Shown in pieces: positions 16,538 through 23,968 of a stretch of DNA of 64,000 nt (the stretch's first letter is position 1; the number at the start of each line of letters is the position of its first letter). The stretch is taken from contig JAUHWL010000001.1 in NCBI GenBank assembly GCA_030424545.1, positions 62,001-126,000 on the forward strand, read 5' to 3'. Source of the DNA: Bacteroidia bacterium. GTDB lineage: Bacteria > Bacteroidota > Bacteroidia > Flavobacteriales > Schleiferiaceae. Below the pieces are notes generated by a model that saw nothing but the letters and a program-made list of their open reading frames with translations, had not been told where the DNA came from and searched no databases. Made by a program: the position numbers and the translations under genes.

Positions 16538-17944
16538 ATGCTTGCAAAAACCTTTATACAAGAAGAAAAATACAAACTGCTGGCCACCATTTTGGTGGCC
16601 GCTTTTTTCCTATACTTTTGGGTAGAAGGGCCGTTGCAACAAACCGAGCCTATCTTAAAACTAGAGCAAGAACCCACTGAATTTGCCCAACCAAAACTGG
16701 TAAATCATGCGGGCGAAAACAATAGCCATTACGGCACTGTGGGTGATGCCGAAACCAAAGGCCACGGCAATGGTTTGGTGCTTAATAAAGTTGAAGAAAA
16801 AAGCAAAACAAGCCTCATTTTCGACCCCGAAAAAGATGTTACGCACTCGGCAGATTTTGGCATAAAACTAGTCAACCACGCACAAAAGCTTTCGCCCGGG
16901 CAAGCCGAGTTAAAAGCCAACGCCAACCTTTTTTATGTTGTCGTAAAAGGCGATAATGAAAACCATATTTATACAGAAAGTACCGGCATTATTACCGATG
17001 TGCGTGGGTATGCCGGCCCAGTAAACGTTGCTGTTTTGGTTGATGATGATGGCAAAATTTCGGGCGTGCACCACGTTTCTTCTAAAGAAACAGAAAGCTA
17101 TTTAAAGAAGATTGCCAATGCAGGGTTTTACGAGCAATTAATTGGCCTAAAAGTAAAAGGCGAAAATACCGTTGATGCGGTTTCTGGCGCCACATTAACC
17201 ACCGAAGCCATTGCACAAACAGCCACACAATTGCTGGAAAAAGCCATGCCTGAGCCACTGGTTACCTTTGCAGATGTTAGCGAAATGGATGGATTCTCGG
17301 TAGATGCAAAACTTACCTGGTTTTGGATTGTACACATCTCCGTAATCTTTTTGATGTTTTTATATGGTTTCCAAAAGAAGCTGCGCAAGACTAAAAAAGG
17401 CATTACCATTCTCAGCATTTTATCGGTGGCGTACATTGGTTTTTTCTTGAATAACTCTTTTACCTACATTTCATTTTTGCACCCATTTGTGGGCACACAA
17501 GTTTCTAGCTTGGTAGGGCTTTATGCGCTATTTACCTTACTTGGCGCTATATGGGGAAAAAACACATACTGCAAATATGTTTGTCCGTTTGGCAACGCAC
17601 AACGATTAATTTTACAAATTTCACCCAAAAAGGCCCGCGCCAAGTTTTTCATCCCCAACAAATACATTAACAAAATTAGGCTGGGCATTACCATGGTTTT
17701 GCTAGCGGGCGTTTTATTGGGCATGCGGAGCTGGAGCAATTATGAGCTATTTCCAGATTTGTTTGGACTAGACGTAACCACCTTTTGGTTTTTTATGGCT
17801 GTAATCACTGTATTTTTTACAGCGCGCTACCCCATGATTTGGTGCCGATTGCTTTGCCCAACAGGCTCGGTTTTAGATTTAATTTCTGATGCCGTGAATT
17901 ACAAACCGAAGGTGAAGAATAAGAAAATAGCCATTGCAAAATAG
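16538..17944 (+). CDS. Membrane FMN-binding and 4Fe-4S electron-transfer protein (NosR/NapH-like)
   Basis: A 468-residue redox protein. An N-terminal anchor (LLATILVAAFFLYFWVEG) precedes a periplasmic FMN-binding domain whose threonine flavinylation motif is VSGATLTTEAIA (near residue 220). A group of membrane helices follows (about 265-445), with two polyferredoxin-type motifs, CKYVCPFG and CRLLCPTG. The domain order matches NosR/RnfG-plus-NapH-like proteins that move electrons across the inner membrane. It is coupled to the chelatase lipoprotein gene (gap of three bases), so it may supply electrons to chemistry on that protein. No nos, nap or rnf genes are nearby. Confidence 0.87.
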   Translation: MLAKTFIQEEKYKLLATILVAAFFLYFWVEGPLQQTEPILKLEQEPTEFAQPKLVNHAGENNSHYGTVGDAETKGHGNGLVLNKVEEKSKTSLIFDPEKDVTHSADFGIKLVNHAQKLSPGQAELKANANLFYVVVKGDNENHIYTESTGIITDVRGYAGPVNVAVLVDDDGKISGVHHVSSKETESYLKKIANAGFYEQLIGLKVKGENTVDAVSGATLTTEAIAQTATQLLEKAMPEPLVTFADVSEMDGFSVDAKLTWFWIVHISVIFLMFLYGFQKKLRKTKKGITILSILSVAYIGFFLNNSFTYISFLHPFVGTQVSSLVGLYALFTLLGAIWGKNTYCKYVCPFGNAQRLILQISPKKARAKFFIPNKYINKIRLGITMVLLAGVLLGMRSWSNYELFPDLFGLDVTTFWFFMAVITVFFTARYPMIWCRLLCPTGSVLDLISDAVNYKPKVKNKKIAIAK

Positions 17945-18029
17945 GCCTCAATCGTCTATATGTTATTGTTATGTAGAATTAAATTATCGTTTATCAATAA
18001 TTTATTATTATTGCCGAAAATATATTACA

Positions 18030-18527
18030 ATGAAAAAGGCGATTGTTTTTAAAACATTGATTGATGTATTCTACATTTTTCACATTGGCGTTCCGGTTTA
18101 TATTTTACTCATTGTACCGTTAGAGGCCGTTAAGTTAGACACGGGCGAAGCCGGTTTAAACAATTGGACGTTTAAATATTGGGCGCTCGCAATTGTAAGC
18201 AGTTTAACTTATGTCATTTTCCTCAGAGGTTTGTATTTTCTTAGAAAAGTGGCAAGACGCCTGTTGTCTCGAAAATATTTCTCGGAAGAAATTATAACTC
18301 ATTTACGCAAATCTGGTATGCACTTTCTAATTGCAGGGAGCATATTTATTTTCGTTCAGGTGCTTTTGTGGCTGAGCCAACTTTTTGTAGGCCAACTAAA
18401 TTTGAGTTTCGAAATCAACTCCATTGCGCCACTTTTTCTAGTGATTATTGGCTTGTTTTTTATAATTCAAAGTAATGCGTTGCTTTTGGCGAAAGACATA
18501 AAAGCAGAAAACGACTTAACGGTTTAA
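18030..18527 (+). CDS. DUF2975 family membrane protein
   Basis: A 165-residue protein with four predicted membrane helices and the pattern of DUF2975 (start MKKAIVFKTLIDVFYIFHIGVP, later FLRKVARRLLSRKYFSEEIITHLRKSG). The frame is open from 17934, but the ATG at 18030 gives the usual family start and avoids overlap with the redox gene. DUF2975 genes are typically followed by a tiny Xre regulator, as here, with a gap of three bases. They are thought to form a regulatory pair of unknown purpose. Confidence 0.85.
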   Translation: MKKAIVFKTLIDVFYIFHIGVPVYILLIVPLEAVKLDTGEAGLNNWTFKYWALAIVSSLTYVIFLRGLYFLRKVARRLLSRKYFSEEIITHLRKSGMHFLIAGSIFIFVQVLLWLSQLFVGQLNLSFEINSIAPLFLVIIGLFFIIQSNALLLAKDIKAENDLTV

Positions 18528-18530
18528 TTT

Positions 18531-18737
18531 ATGCCAATAATTATAAACCTTGATGTAATGCTTGCCAAGCGAAAAATGCGAAGCAAAGAGCTGGCAGAAA
18601 AAATTGGAATTACCACGGCAAATTTTTCCATTTTAAAATCTGGAAAAGCAAAAGCCATTCGGTTTTCTACACTAGAAGCCATTTGTAAAGAGCTAGACTG
18701 TCAGCCAGCAGATATTCTTGAATACCTAGAAGACTAG
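18531..18737 (+). CDS. Small Xre/YozG-like helix-turn-helix regulator
   Basis: A 68-residue DNA-binding protein consisting of little more than one HTH_3 domain (MRSKELAEKIGITTANFSIL, then KAKAIRFSTLEAICKELDCQPADIL). It is translated right after the DUF2975 protein. In families with this pair the small regulator is thought to control its own operon or to be held by the membrane partner; neither is shown by the sequence. Confidence 0.88.
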   Translation: MPIIINLDVMLAKRKMRSKELAEKIGITTANFSILKSGKAKAIRFSTLEAICKELDCQPADILEYLED

Positions 18738-18787
18738 GAATAATGATGGCTGTTAATCGGCTAAAAAACATGGTTGCTTTTTTCCCC

Positions 18788-18863
18788 GACCTGACATGAT
18801 TCGCCAAATTGGATTCTGGAAATAAATTTAAACCAACGGCTCTTTTTAAAAACCTGTCAGGTC
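18788..18863. repeat. GACCTGACA inverted repeat (dispersed-repeat type)
   Basis: GACCTGACA (18788-18796) and TGTCAGGTC (18855-18863) face each other across 58 bases. The right arm itself contains the short palindrome ACCTG-T-CAGGT. Elements built on CCTGTCAGG are familiar intergenic repeats in Bacteroidota genomes. Nothing else is recognisable in the 218-base gap. Confidence 0.4.
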
Positions 18864-18955
18864 TTGGCTTAATCAATTCTCTACGCAGCTTTAAAAAACA
18901 ATATAACTTTTGGCAACTGCGATTTGTATTTTAGTAGCAAAAATCAAATTTCATT

Positions 18956-19621
18956 ATGCAATATTTTTCATCTGACTTTGCCCAATTCTTTAAAGATTTA
19001 GCCGCCAACAACCATAAAGAATGGTTTGATGAAAACCGCAAGCGCTACGAAAAGGAAGTGAAAAACCCGTTTAAAAAATTGGTGGAGGACTTGATTGTTG
19101 AAATGCGCGTTGAAGAACCAGAGCTTTTGGTAGAAGCAAAAGATTGCATTTTCCGTATAAACCGAGACATACGCTTTAGCAAAGACAAAACACCCTATAA
19201 AACCCAAGTGAGTGCCATAGTATCGCCAGGCGGCAGAAAAGACATGACAACGCCCGGTTTGTACATTGAGCTTGGCCCAGAAAAAATGGCGGTATATGGC
19301 GGTGTTTATATGCCCAATACACAAATGCTAAAAGACATACGCTGGTACATAGCAGAAAATTTAGATACGTTTAAGAAAGCGTACAGCGACAAGAATTTTG
19401 CAAAGCATTATGAATGCATTCGTGGTGAGCAAAACAAGCGGTTGGATAAGAATTTTTTAGAAGCTGCCGAGAAGGAACCTCTATTATTCAACAAGCAGTT
19501 TTACTATTATGAACATCTACCAACTTCGCTATATACCAGCGATAATTTGTTGAAAACCATTCTAGTTTCTCATCGTGCATCGGCACCTGTAAAGGAATTT
19601 TTACGAAAAGCTGTGGCATAA
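18956..19621 (+). CDS. DUF2461 family protein
   Basis: A 221-residue protein with the DUF2461 (TIGR02453) signature across its length: FFKDLAANNHKEWFDENRKRYE at the N-terminus, then FRINRDIRFSKDKTPYKTQ and YIELGPEKMAVYGGVYMP. Members occur widely in bacteria and fungi, without a known activity. It is monocistronic and ends directly at a strong terminator hairpin. Confidence 0.92.
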   Translation: MQYFSSDFAQFFKDLAANNHKEWFDENRKRYEKEVKNPFKKLVEDLIVEMRVEEPELLVEAKDCIFRINRDIRFSKDKTPYKTQVSAIVSPGGRKDMTTPGLYIELGPEKMAVYGGVYMPNTQMLKDIRWYIAENLDTFKKAYSDKNFAKHYECIRGEQNKRLDKNFLEAAEKEPLLFNKQFYYYEHLPTSLYTSDNLLKTILVSHRASAPVKEFLRKAVA

Positions 19622-19646
19622 AAAAGCCCCATTGCCGGGGCTTTTT
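19621..19646. terminator. Bidirectional terminator between convergent genes
   Basis: AAAAAGCCCC and GGGGCTTTTT form a perfect ten-base stem with a six-base loop. It has A- and T-runs on both sides, so it can end transcription from the DUF2461 gene (+) and the DUF3078 gene (-). Confidence 0.88.
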
Positions 19647-19684
19647 ATAATTTAAATATAGCTCTTCTTTAAAGAGAGTATCTA

Positions 19685-20653
19685 TTATTTTTTAAAGGCT
19701 CCAAAGCTGTACGCCAAACCAACACCTAATATTTGTTTGAATTGGGTACCAGGAGCATTGTTTACGCCATCACCATTTGTGTCTTGCACATGAATGTCGT
19801 TATCATAAATAAGGTGTAACGAAAGGCTAACCGACAAATTGGAATATACCTTCATCAACAAAAGTGTTTCCCAATTCACATCAATGTTTTGTGGTCTATC
19901 TAAATAGTTGCTAAACAAATTTAATTTTGAGGTTACCTCAAATTGTTCAGAAAACGCATTTTTATAAATTATATCTAGATAGGCTCCTAACTCTGTTCTG
20001 TAAGACCCGCCATTTTCAAGGGCGGCAACGTTTGGTGCATCGGTTGCATAAAATGTTCCGTTTGCAGATAATGCCGAATCTAACACAAAGGTTTGTTTTA
20101 CTTGAATAGGAGAGAAATAAACGTTTAACCCTTTAAAACTCGCATTGGTCATACCAATACCATAGGTTAGGTATGCGGGAGACATGAATTTAGATATTGG
20201 GTTGTCATAATCTGGATCTTTAAAACCATCTGCAAATTGAGTTCTGAAATTTGCAAATAAGCTCACCCGCCAGCTTTCTGTTTTTAGTTCTCTATCTAAA
20301 CGCGTTGTAAACTCCAATCTATCGTCTGTTTTTACATCGCGGCCTGGCTGAAAGTTGTAGCCAAAATTGGCTTCAAGCAAATTATTCCAAACCCATTTGT
20401 TTTTAGAGTAAACACCTAATTGCTTAATTAAACCATTTATGTTTACGTTATTGTTTCCCCCAGCTGCCCAGTTAGTTAGCGAGGTTTGCGTCATTGCGGC
20501 ATTGTACAAACCAGACCATGCCCAATGCTTTACGGTATCTTTAGCAACATCTCCAATAGCATCTGCGCTCTTAGTGAGTTGATTTCCGTCTGTTTGCGCA
20601 AACAGTCCAACTGTAAAACAAACTGTAAAAACAAGAAGGGTAATTTTTTTCAT
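19685..20653 (-). CDS. DUF3078 family outer-membrane protein
   Basis: A 322-residue exported protein: signal peptide ITLLVFTVCFTVGLFAQ, then the DUF3078 hallmarks (WSGLYNAAMTQTSLTNWAAGGNNNVNINGL, NLLEANFGYNFQPGRDVKTDDRLEFTTR) and beta-strand-rich sequence ending ILGVGLAYSFGAFKK. Family members are Bacteroidota outer-membrane beta-barrels of unknown role. The leader before the ATG contains TTTTAAAACCAT, also found before the T9SS gene at 9141, perhaps a shared 5'-UTR element. Confidence 0.9.
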   Translation of the reverse strand: MKKITLLVFTVCFTVGLFAQTDGNQLTKSADAIGDVAKDTVKHWAWSGLYNAAMTQTSLTNWAAGGNNNVNINGLIKQLGVYSKNKWVWNNLLEANFGYNFQPGRDVKTDDRLEFTTRLDRELKTESWRVSLFANFRTQFADGFKDPDYDNPISKFMSPAYLTYGIGMTNASFKGLNVYFSPIQVKQTFVLDSALSANGTFYATDAPNVAALENGGSYRTELGAYLDIIYKNAFSEQFEVTSKLNLFSNYLDRPQNIDVNWETLLLMKVYSNLSVSLSLHLIYDNDIHVQDTNGDGVNNAPGTQFKQILGVGLAYSFGAFKK

Positions 20654-20684
20654 TTCTATGGTTTTAAAATTTATGGCAAAAAAA

Positions 20685-21455
20685 CTATTTCTTTTTGAAA
20701 GACGCTATGGCTGTGCGCGTAAAATCTGACAAAACCAATGTGCCACTAATTGCTGCCCTGTCTATGAGCAGTTTATCCCAATGATTGGTTCCTTCCCAAA
20801 ATATTTGCTTTAACTCTTTCATGGCTTCTGGGTTGCTTTTCGCAAGTTTTTGCGCCAATTCTTCTATGGCTTGGTCCATTTCTTCTGCTGTTTCAAAAAC
20901 ATCGGTGTAAAGCCCTTTTTGTTTTGCCCATGCTGCATCAAAAAAAGCAGTGGCGTTTATGGCCATAGCGCTCATGGCAGATACGCCCACTTTTCTTTCT
21001 ACCGCTGGGCCAACCACAAAGGGGCCTATACCCACCGCAAGCTCACTAAGTTTTACGGCTGCAAATTTTGTGGCAAAACAATAGTCTACCGCTGATGCTA
21101 ATCCAACACCACCACCAACAGCTTTGCCTTGCACCCTACCAATAATAAATTTGGGGCATTGACGCATGGCGTTAATCACGTTAGCAAATCCACTAAAGAA
21201 TTTTTTTCCTTCTTCTAAGTCTTTGATAGACATTAGCTCATCAAAACTTGCGCCTCCGCAAAAAACACGGTCTCCGGCAGAGCGAAGGATGATAACATGC
21301 ACATCGGTACGCTGGCCTGTTGTGGTAATTTCATTTGCTAATTGTGCTAATACCTTGCCCGGTAAACTATTGCTTAACGGGTGATGAAACTCTATTGAAG
21401 CCACTGCATCTTTTATGCTTACGGTTACACCACCTTGATCTATTGCGTTACTCAT
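20685..21455 (-). CDS. Enoyl-CoA hydratase/isomerase family protein
   Basis: A 256-residue crotonase-fold enzyme. The oxyanion-hole motifs are visible: FCGGASFDELM (about 67-77) and GRVQGKAVGGGVGLASAVDYCFAT (about 107-130). A glutamate in KLSELAVGIGP sits at the usual catalytic position. Members hydrate or isomerise enoyl-CoA thioesters. The presence of paa genes in the window makes a role in phenylacetate or fatty-acid breakdown possible, but the gene is not linked to them. Exact substrate not assignable. Confidence 0.88.
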   Translation of the reverse strand: MSNAIDQGGVTVSIKDAVASIEFHHPLSNSLPGKVLAQLANEITTTGQRTDVHVIILRSAGDRVFCGGASFDELMSIKDLEEGKKFFSGFANVINAMRQCPKFIIGRVQGKAVGGGVGLASAVDYCFATKFAAVKLSELAVGIGPFVVGPAVERKVGVSAMSAMAINATAFFDAAWAKQKGLYTDVFETAEEMDQAIEELAQKLAKSNPEAMKELKQIFWEGTNHWDKLLIDRAAISGTLVLSDFTRTAIASFKKK

Positions 21456-21538
21456 AAATTAATCTTGTTATTTTTTGGGCAAATATCATTGTTTTTTCTA
21501 TTTGCTCTTCTTGTTTTCATCAACCTCAAAACGTTACA

Positions 21539-21868
21539 TTAAAGCAATTCTGGGTGCCAAAGGCTATGGCTTTCTACTTTTACCAACATGCTGTGGTATG
21601 CTGAGTACCATTGTTTGCCATGGCTTTTTGCTTTTTTATGCGTTGCATTTTCTCTCCACCTATTTATGGCCTCCATATCTTGCCAATACGATATAAAAAT
21701 TCTACGCGTTTCTGTGCCGGTAACTTCATAACCTAAAAACCCTTTAATATGCTGTACTTCGCTTAATGTGGCTTCGTCCATTGCTGCGTAACCTTCTCTA
21801 TCTGTACTGGGTACATAACTAAAAATATTGGCATAAAATGGTGGTTTTAACTCTTCTCTGTTCAACAT
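21539..21868 (-). CDS. Antibiotic biosynthesis monooxygenase (ABM) domain protein
   Basis: A 109-residue single-domain protein of the dimeric ferredoxin-like ABM fold. Typical stretches are FYANIFSYVPSTDREGYAAMDEATLSEVQHIKGFLGYE and the ISYWQDMEAINRWRENATHKKAKSHGKQWYSAYHSMLVKVE segment. Such proteins include heme-degrading and quinol monooxygenases, but many have no known substrate. It lies 12 bases downstream of the small zinc-ribbon-like gene, probably in one operon. Confidence 0.88.
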   Translation of the reverse strand: MLNREELKPPFYANIFSYVPSTDREGYAAMDEATLSEVQHIKGFLGYEVTGTETRRIFISYWQDMEAINRWRENATHKKAKSHGKQWYSAYHSMLVKVESHSLWHPELL

Positions 21869-21880
21869 GTTTATTCTTTT

Positions 21881-22240
21881 TTAGTGGGCGTTAGTTATTA
21901 TGTAACTCTTAGATAAGTCTTTTAGCCAATAATCACCAACATGATAAAGCGGCTGATTTTCTGTTTCAAAATGCAGTTTAAATGGCCCATGTATATCAAA
22001 ACCCTGATCTATCAAAGCCGATTTTAACACAGAAACACGATCCATGTTGATGGATTTCATATAGCTATTTATGATTCGCGCATTACGCTCCATAACGGCA
22101 TAATCTCTTCTTGTTGTTTTTCTAAGCAACAAATCTTTTTCATTGTTGGCTATGCTTTTGCATTTAAGGGAACAGAAGATTTTATTTTTTCGTCCTTCAA
22201 ATTCTTTTCCGCATTGTTTACAGCTTTTTACACTCGCCAT
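21881..22240 (-). CDS. Small protein with N-terminal zinc-ribbon-like motif
   Basis: A 119-residue protein starting KSCKQCGKEFEGRKNKIFCSLKCKS. Its two CxxC pairs resemble the zinc-binding knuckle seen in many short Bacteroidota proteins. The remainder (SYMKSINMDRVSVLKSALIDQGFDIHGPFKLHFETENQ) is not a family I can name. It is divergent from the + strand gene at 22294. A nucleic-acid-binding role is plausible but unproven. Confidence 0.8.
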   Translation of the reverse strand: MASVKSCKQCGKEFEGRKNKIFCSLKCKSIANNEKDLLLRKTTRRDYAVMERNARIINSYMKSINMDRVSVLKSALIDQGFDIHGPFKLHFETENQPLYHVGDYWLKDLSKSYIITNAH

Positions 22241-22293
22241 TTATAAAATAATTTTCGCTAAAATAGTACGTTCATTTTCACTAATTTCCTATT

Positions 22294-22596
22294 ATGAAAA
22301 ATGCCGATTTTTTATTGGATAAATTTATTGCTGCGAGCTGTAGAATAAACGCCCCTGTAATTTCTACTCATAGTGGAATACAAATTTGCCCGCATGTAAA
22401 CACCGCCATTTTTACGGCAAAAAAAATGCTACCTCTCATAGAGGATTCTGCCATAAAAAACCGCGTTATAAATATCTTGCATGATATTTACAAAGAGTTA
22501 AAAACAGACATTAAAAACAGAGGTGCGCTTGTAAATGGCCATAAACATCCTGCACTAGATTGTAGTTTACAAGCGTATAGAATTATTATTTCTTGA
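22294..22596 (+). CDS. Hypothetical protein, 100 residues
   Basis: A short soluble product with several histidines and cysteines (ISTHSGIQICPHVNTAIF and NGHKHPALDCSLQAYR). It has no signal peptide or membrane segment and no family I recognise. It starts 53 bases from the divergent zinc-ribbon gene and is followed by a strong terminator, which supports its being expressed. Confidence 0.65.
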   Translation: MKNADFLLDKFIAASCRINAPVISTHSGIQICPHVNTAIFTAKKMLPLIEDSAIKNRVINILHDIYKELKTDIKNRGALVNGHKHPALDCSLQAYRIIIS

Positions 22597-22612
22597 TTTT
22601 TATTACATAAAA

Positions 22613-22641
22613 AATCCTTCAACTTTATGAGTTGAAGGATT
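22613..22641. terminator. Bidirectional terminator
   Basis: A perfect 12-base stem (AATCCTTCAACT) with a five-base loop sits between the convergent genes ending at 22596 (+) and 22665 (-), with A/T runs on both flanks. Confidence 0.85.
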
Positions 22642-22664
22642 CTTGATTTATTATATGCGCTACT

Positions 22665-23132
22665 TTATAATTTTTTGCTGAGGCCAAACTGAGAACCAAA
22701 TCCACCGGCACCACCGCCAAATTCTAAGTTAATTCCCCAATCACTCCAGTACCATCTTCCTCCAATTTGAAGTCCAAGGTCTAAACCATCATGGTAGTCT
22801 TTGTCGTTATCATTATTAATGTCTGCATTAAATCCAAGTTTTAACCCTGTGTAAAAGTCCCAGTTTTGCGGAATTTCTAATAACGTGTTAAAGTGATAAT
22901 CTCCTTTACACGCTATGCCAAGCCAATTAAACCCATTTAAATTGGTGGCCAATTGGGGGGTGATTGTAATGTCTGGGTGTACTCCAAAATCATACGAAAC
23001 ATAAACAGGAACTCCGTTGGTGCTCAAGGCAACGCCAAAATTCACTTGTTTTCCTCCTTTGCCAATTGGGCTTTGTGCATTTGCAAAAAAACATCCTACT
23101 AATGCCAACATAAAAATGGTTTTTTTCATCAA
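22665..23132 (-). CDS. Small outer-membrane beta-barrel-like protein
   Basis: A 155-residue exported protein: signal peptide IFMLALVGCFFANAQ, then glycine- and aromatic-rich strands (VNFGVALSTNGVPVYVSYDFGV, YWSDWGINLEFGGGAGGFGSQFGL). It looks like an eight-strand barrel but no named family. Its ATG overlaps the stop of the LpxH-like gene by four bases, so it is likely translated from the same message. Confidence 0.72.
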   Translation of the reverse strand: MMKKTIFMLALVGCFFANAQSPIGKGGKQVNFGVALSTNGVPVYVSYDFGVHPDITITPQLATNLNGFNWLGIACKGDYHFNTLLEIPQNWDFYTGLKLGFNADINNDNDKDYHDGLDLGLQIGGRWYWSDWGINLEFGGGAGGFGSQFGLSKKL

Positions 23133-23902
23133 TCTTTTTCTTTAATTACTTGTTTTTCTAGTTTTAATTCTTCGCCATCAAAAACGGCATAAGTAAAATA
23201 ATTAATCCAGTCGCCTAAATTAATGTACGTGCTTTTTGGTGTTAATTGGATGTTCAAAGGTAAATGCCTATGCCCAAACACAAAATAATCATAATGTGTT
23301 TTTTTTAGTTCTTCTTTAGCGTAGTGCACCAGCCATTCATTTTCTTCACCTAAAAAAATGGCATCATCTCCACCTGTTTTAGCACGGCTACTTTTGCTAA
23401 AATAATCTGCTAGCCAAATGCCAAAATTAGGATGCAGCCGCTCAAAAAGCCATTGACATATTTTGTTTGCAAATACTTTTTTTATGAATTTATAACCATA
23501 ATCACCTGGCCCTAATCCATCTCCATGACCAATTAAAAACTTTTTGCCATTCCATTCTCTGGTAATGGGTTCGCGATAAAGTTTTGCGCCAATTTCGTTG
23601 GGGAGGTAATCAAAAATCCACATATCATGGTTGCCTGTAAAAAAAGAAATAGGAATACCGCTATCTGCAATTTCGGCCAATTTCCCTAAAACACGTACGT
23701 AACCTCTAGGTACAGCGCGTTTGTACTCAAACCAAAAATCAAAAAGATCACCAACAACAAACAACTCTGTAGCGTCTGTTTTAATTTCATCCAACCATTT
23801 TACCAGTCGTTTTTCTCGTACAAGGCTTTCTTGTGCGTTTGGCGCACCTAAATGTACATCACTAACAAAGTAAATTTTTGTAGGTTTTTGCATGGTGGCC
23901 AA
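23129..23902 (-). CDS. lpxH: UDP-2,3-diacylglucosamine diphosphatase (LpxH)
   Basis: A 257-residue calcineurin-fold phosphoesterase that releases UMP from UDP-diacylglucosamine in lipid A synthesis at the inner membrane. All metal-binding motifs are present in order: SDVHLG (14-19), GDLFDFW (51-57), GNHD (about 91-94), HGDG (about 125-128) and GHRHLP (about 209-214). Length and motif spacing match Bacteroidota LpxH. It heads a two-gene operon with a barrel-like protein. Confidence 0.88.
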   Translation of the reverse strand: MATMQKPTKIYFVSDVHLGAPNAQESLVREKRLVKWLDEIKTDATELFVVGDLFDFWFEYKRAVPRGYVRVLGKLAEIADSGIPISFFTGNHDMWIFDYLPNEIGAKLYREPITREWNGKKFLIGHGDGLGPGDYGYKFIKKVFANKICQWLFERLHPNFGIWLADYFSKSSRAKTGGDDAIFLGEENEWLVHYAKEELKKTHYDYFVFGHRHLPLNIQLTPKSTYINLGDWINYFTYAVFDGEELKLEKQVIKEKD

Positions 23903-23968
23903 ATTAGCAAAGTAAATGCACGATTAATACTGGTTTCTTCAATTAAATGTGAACAACGCTTTTTGCTG

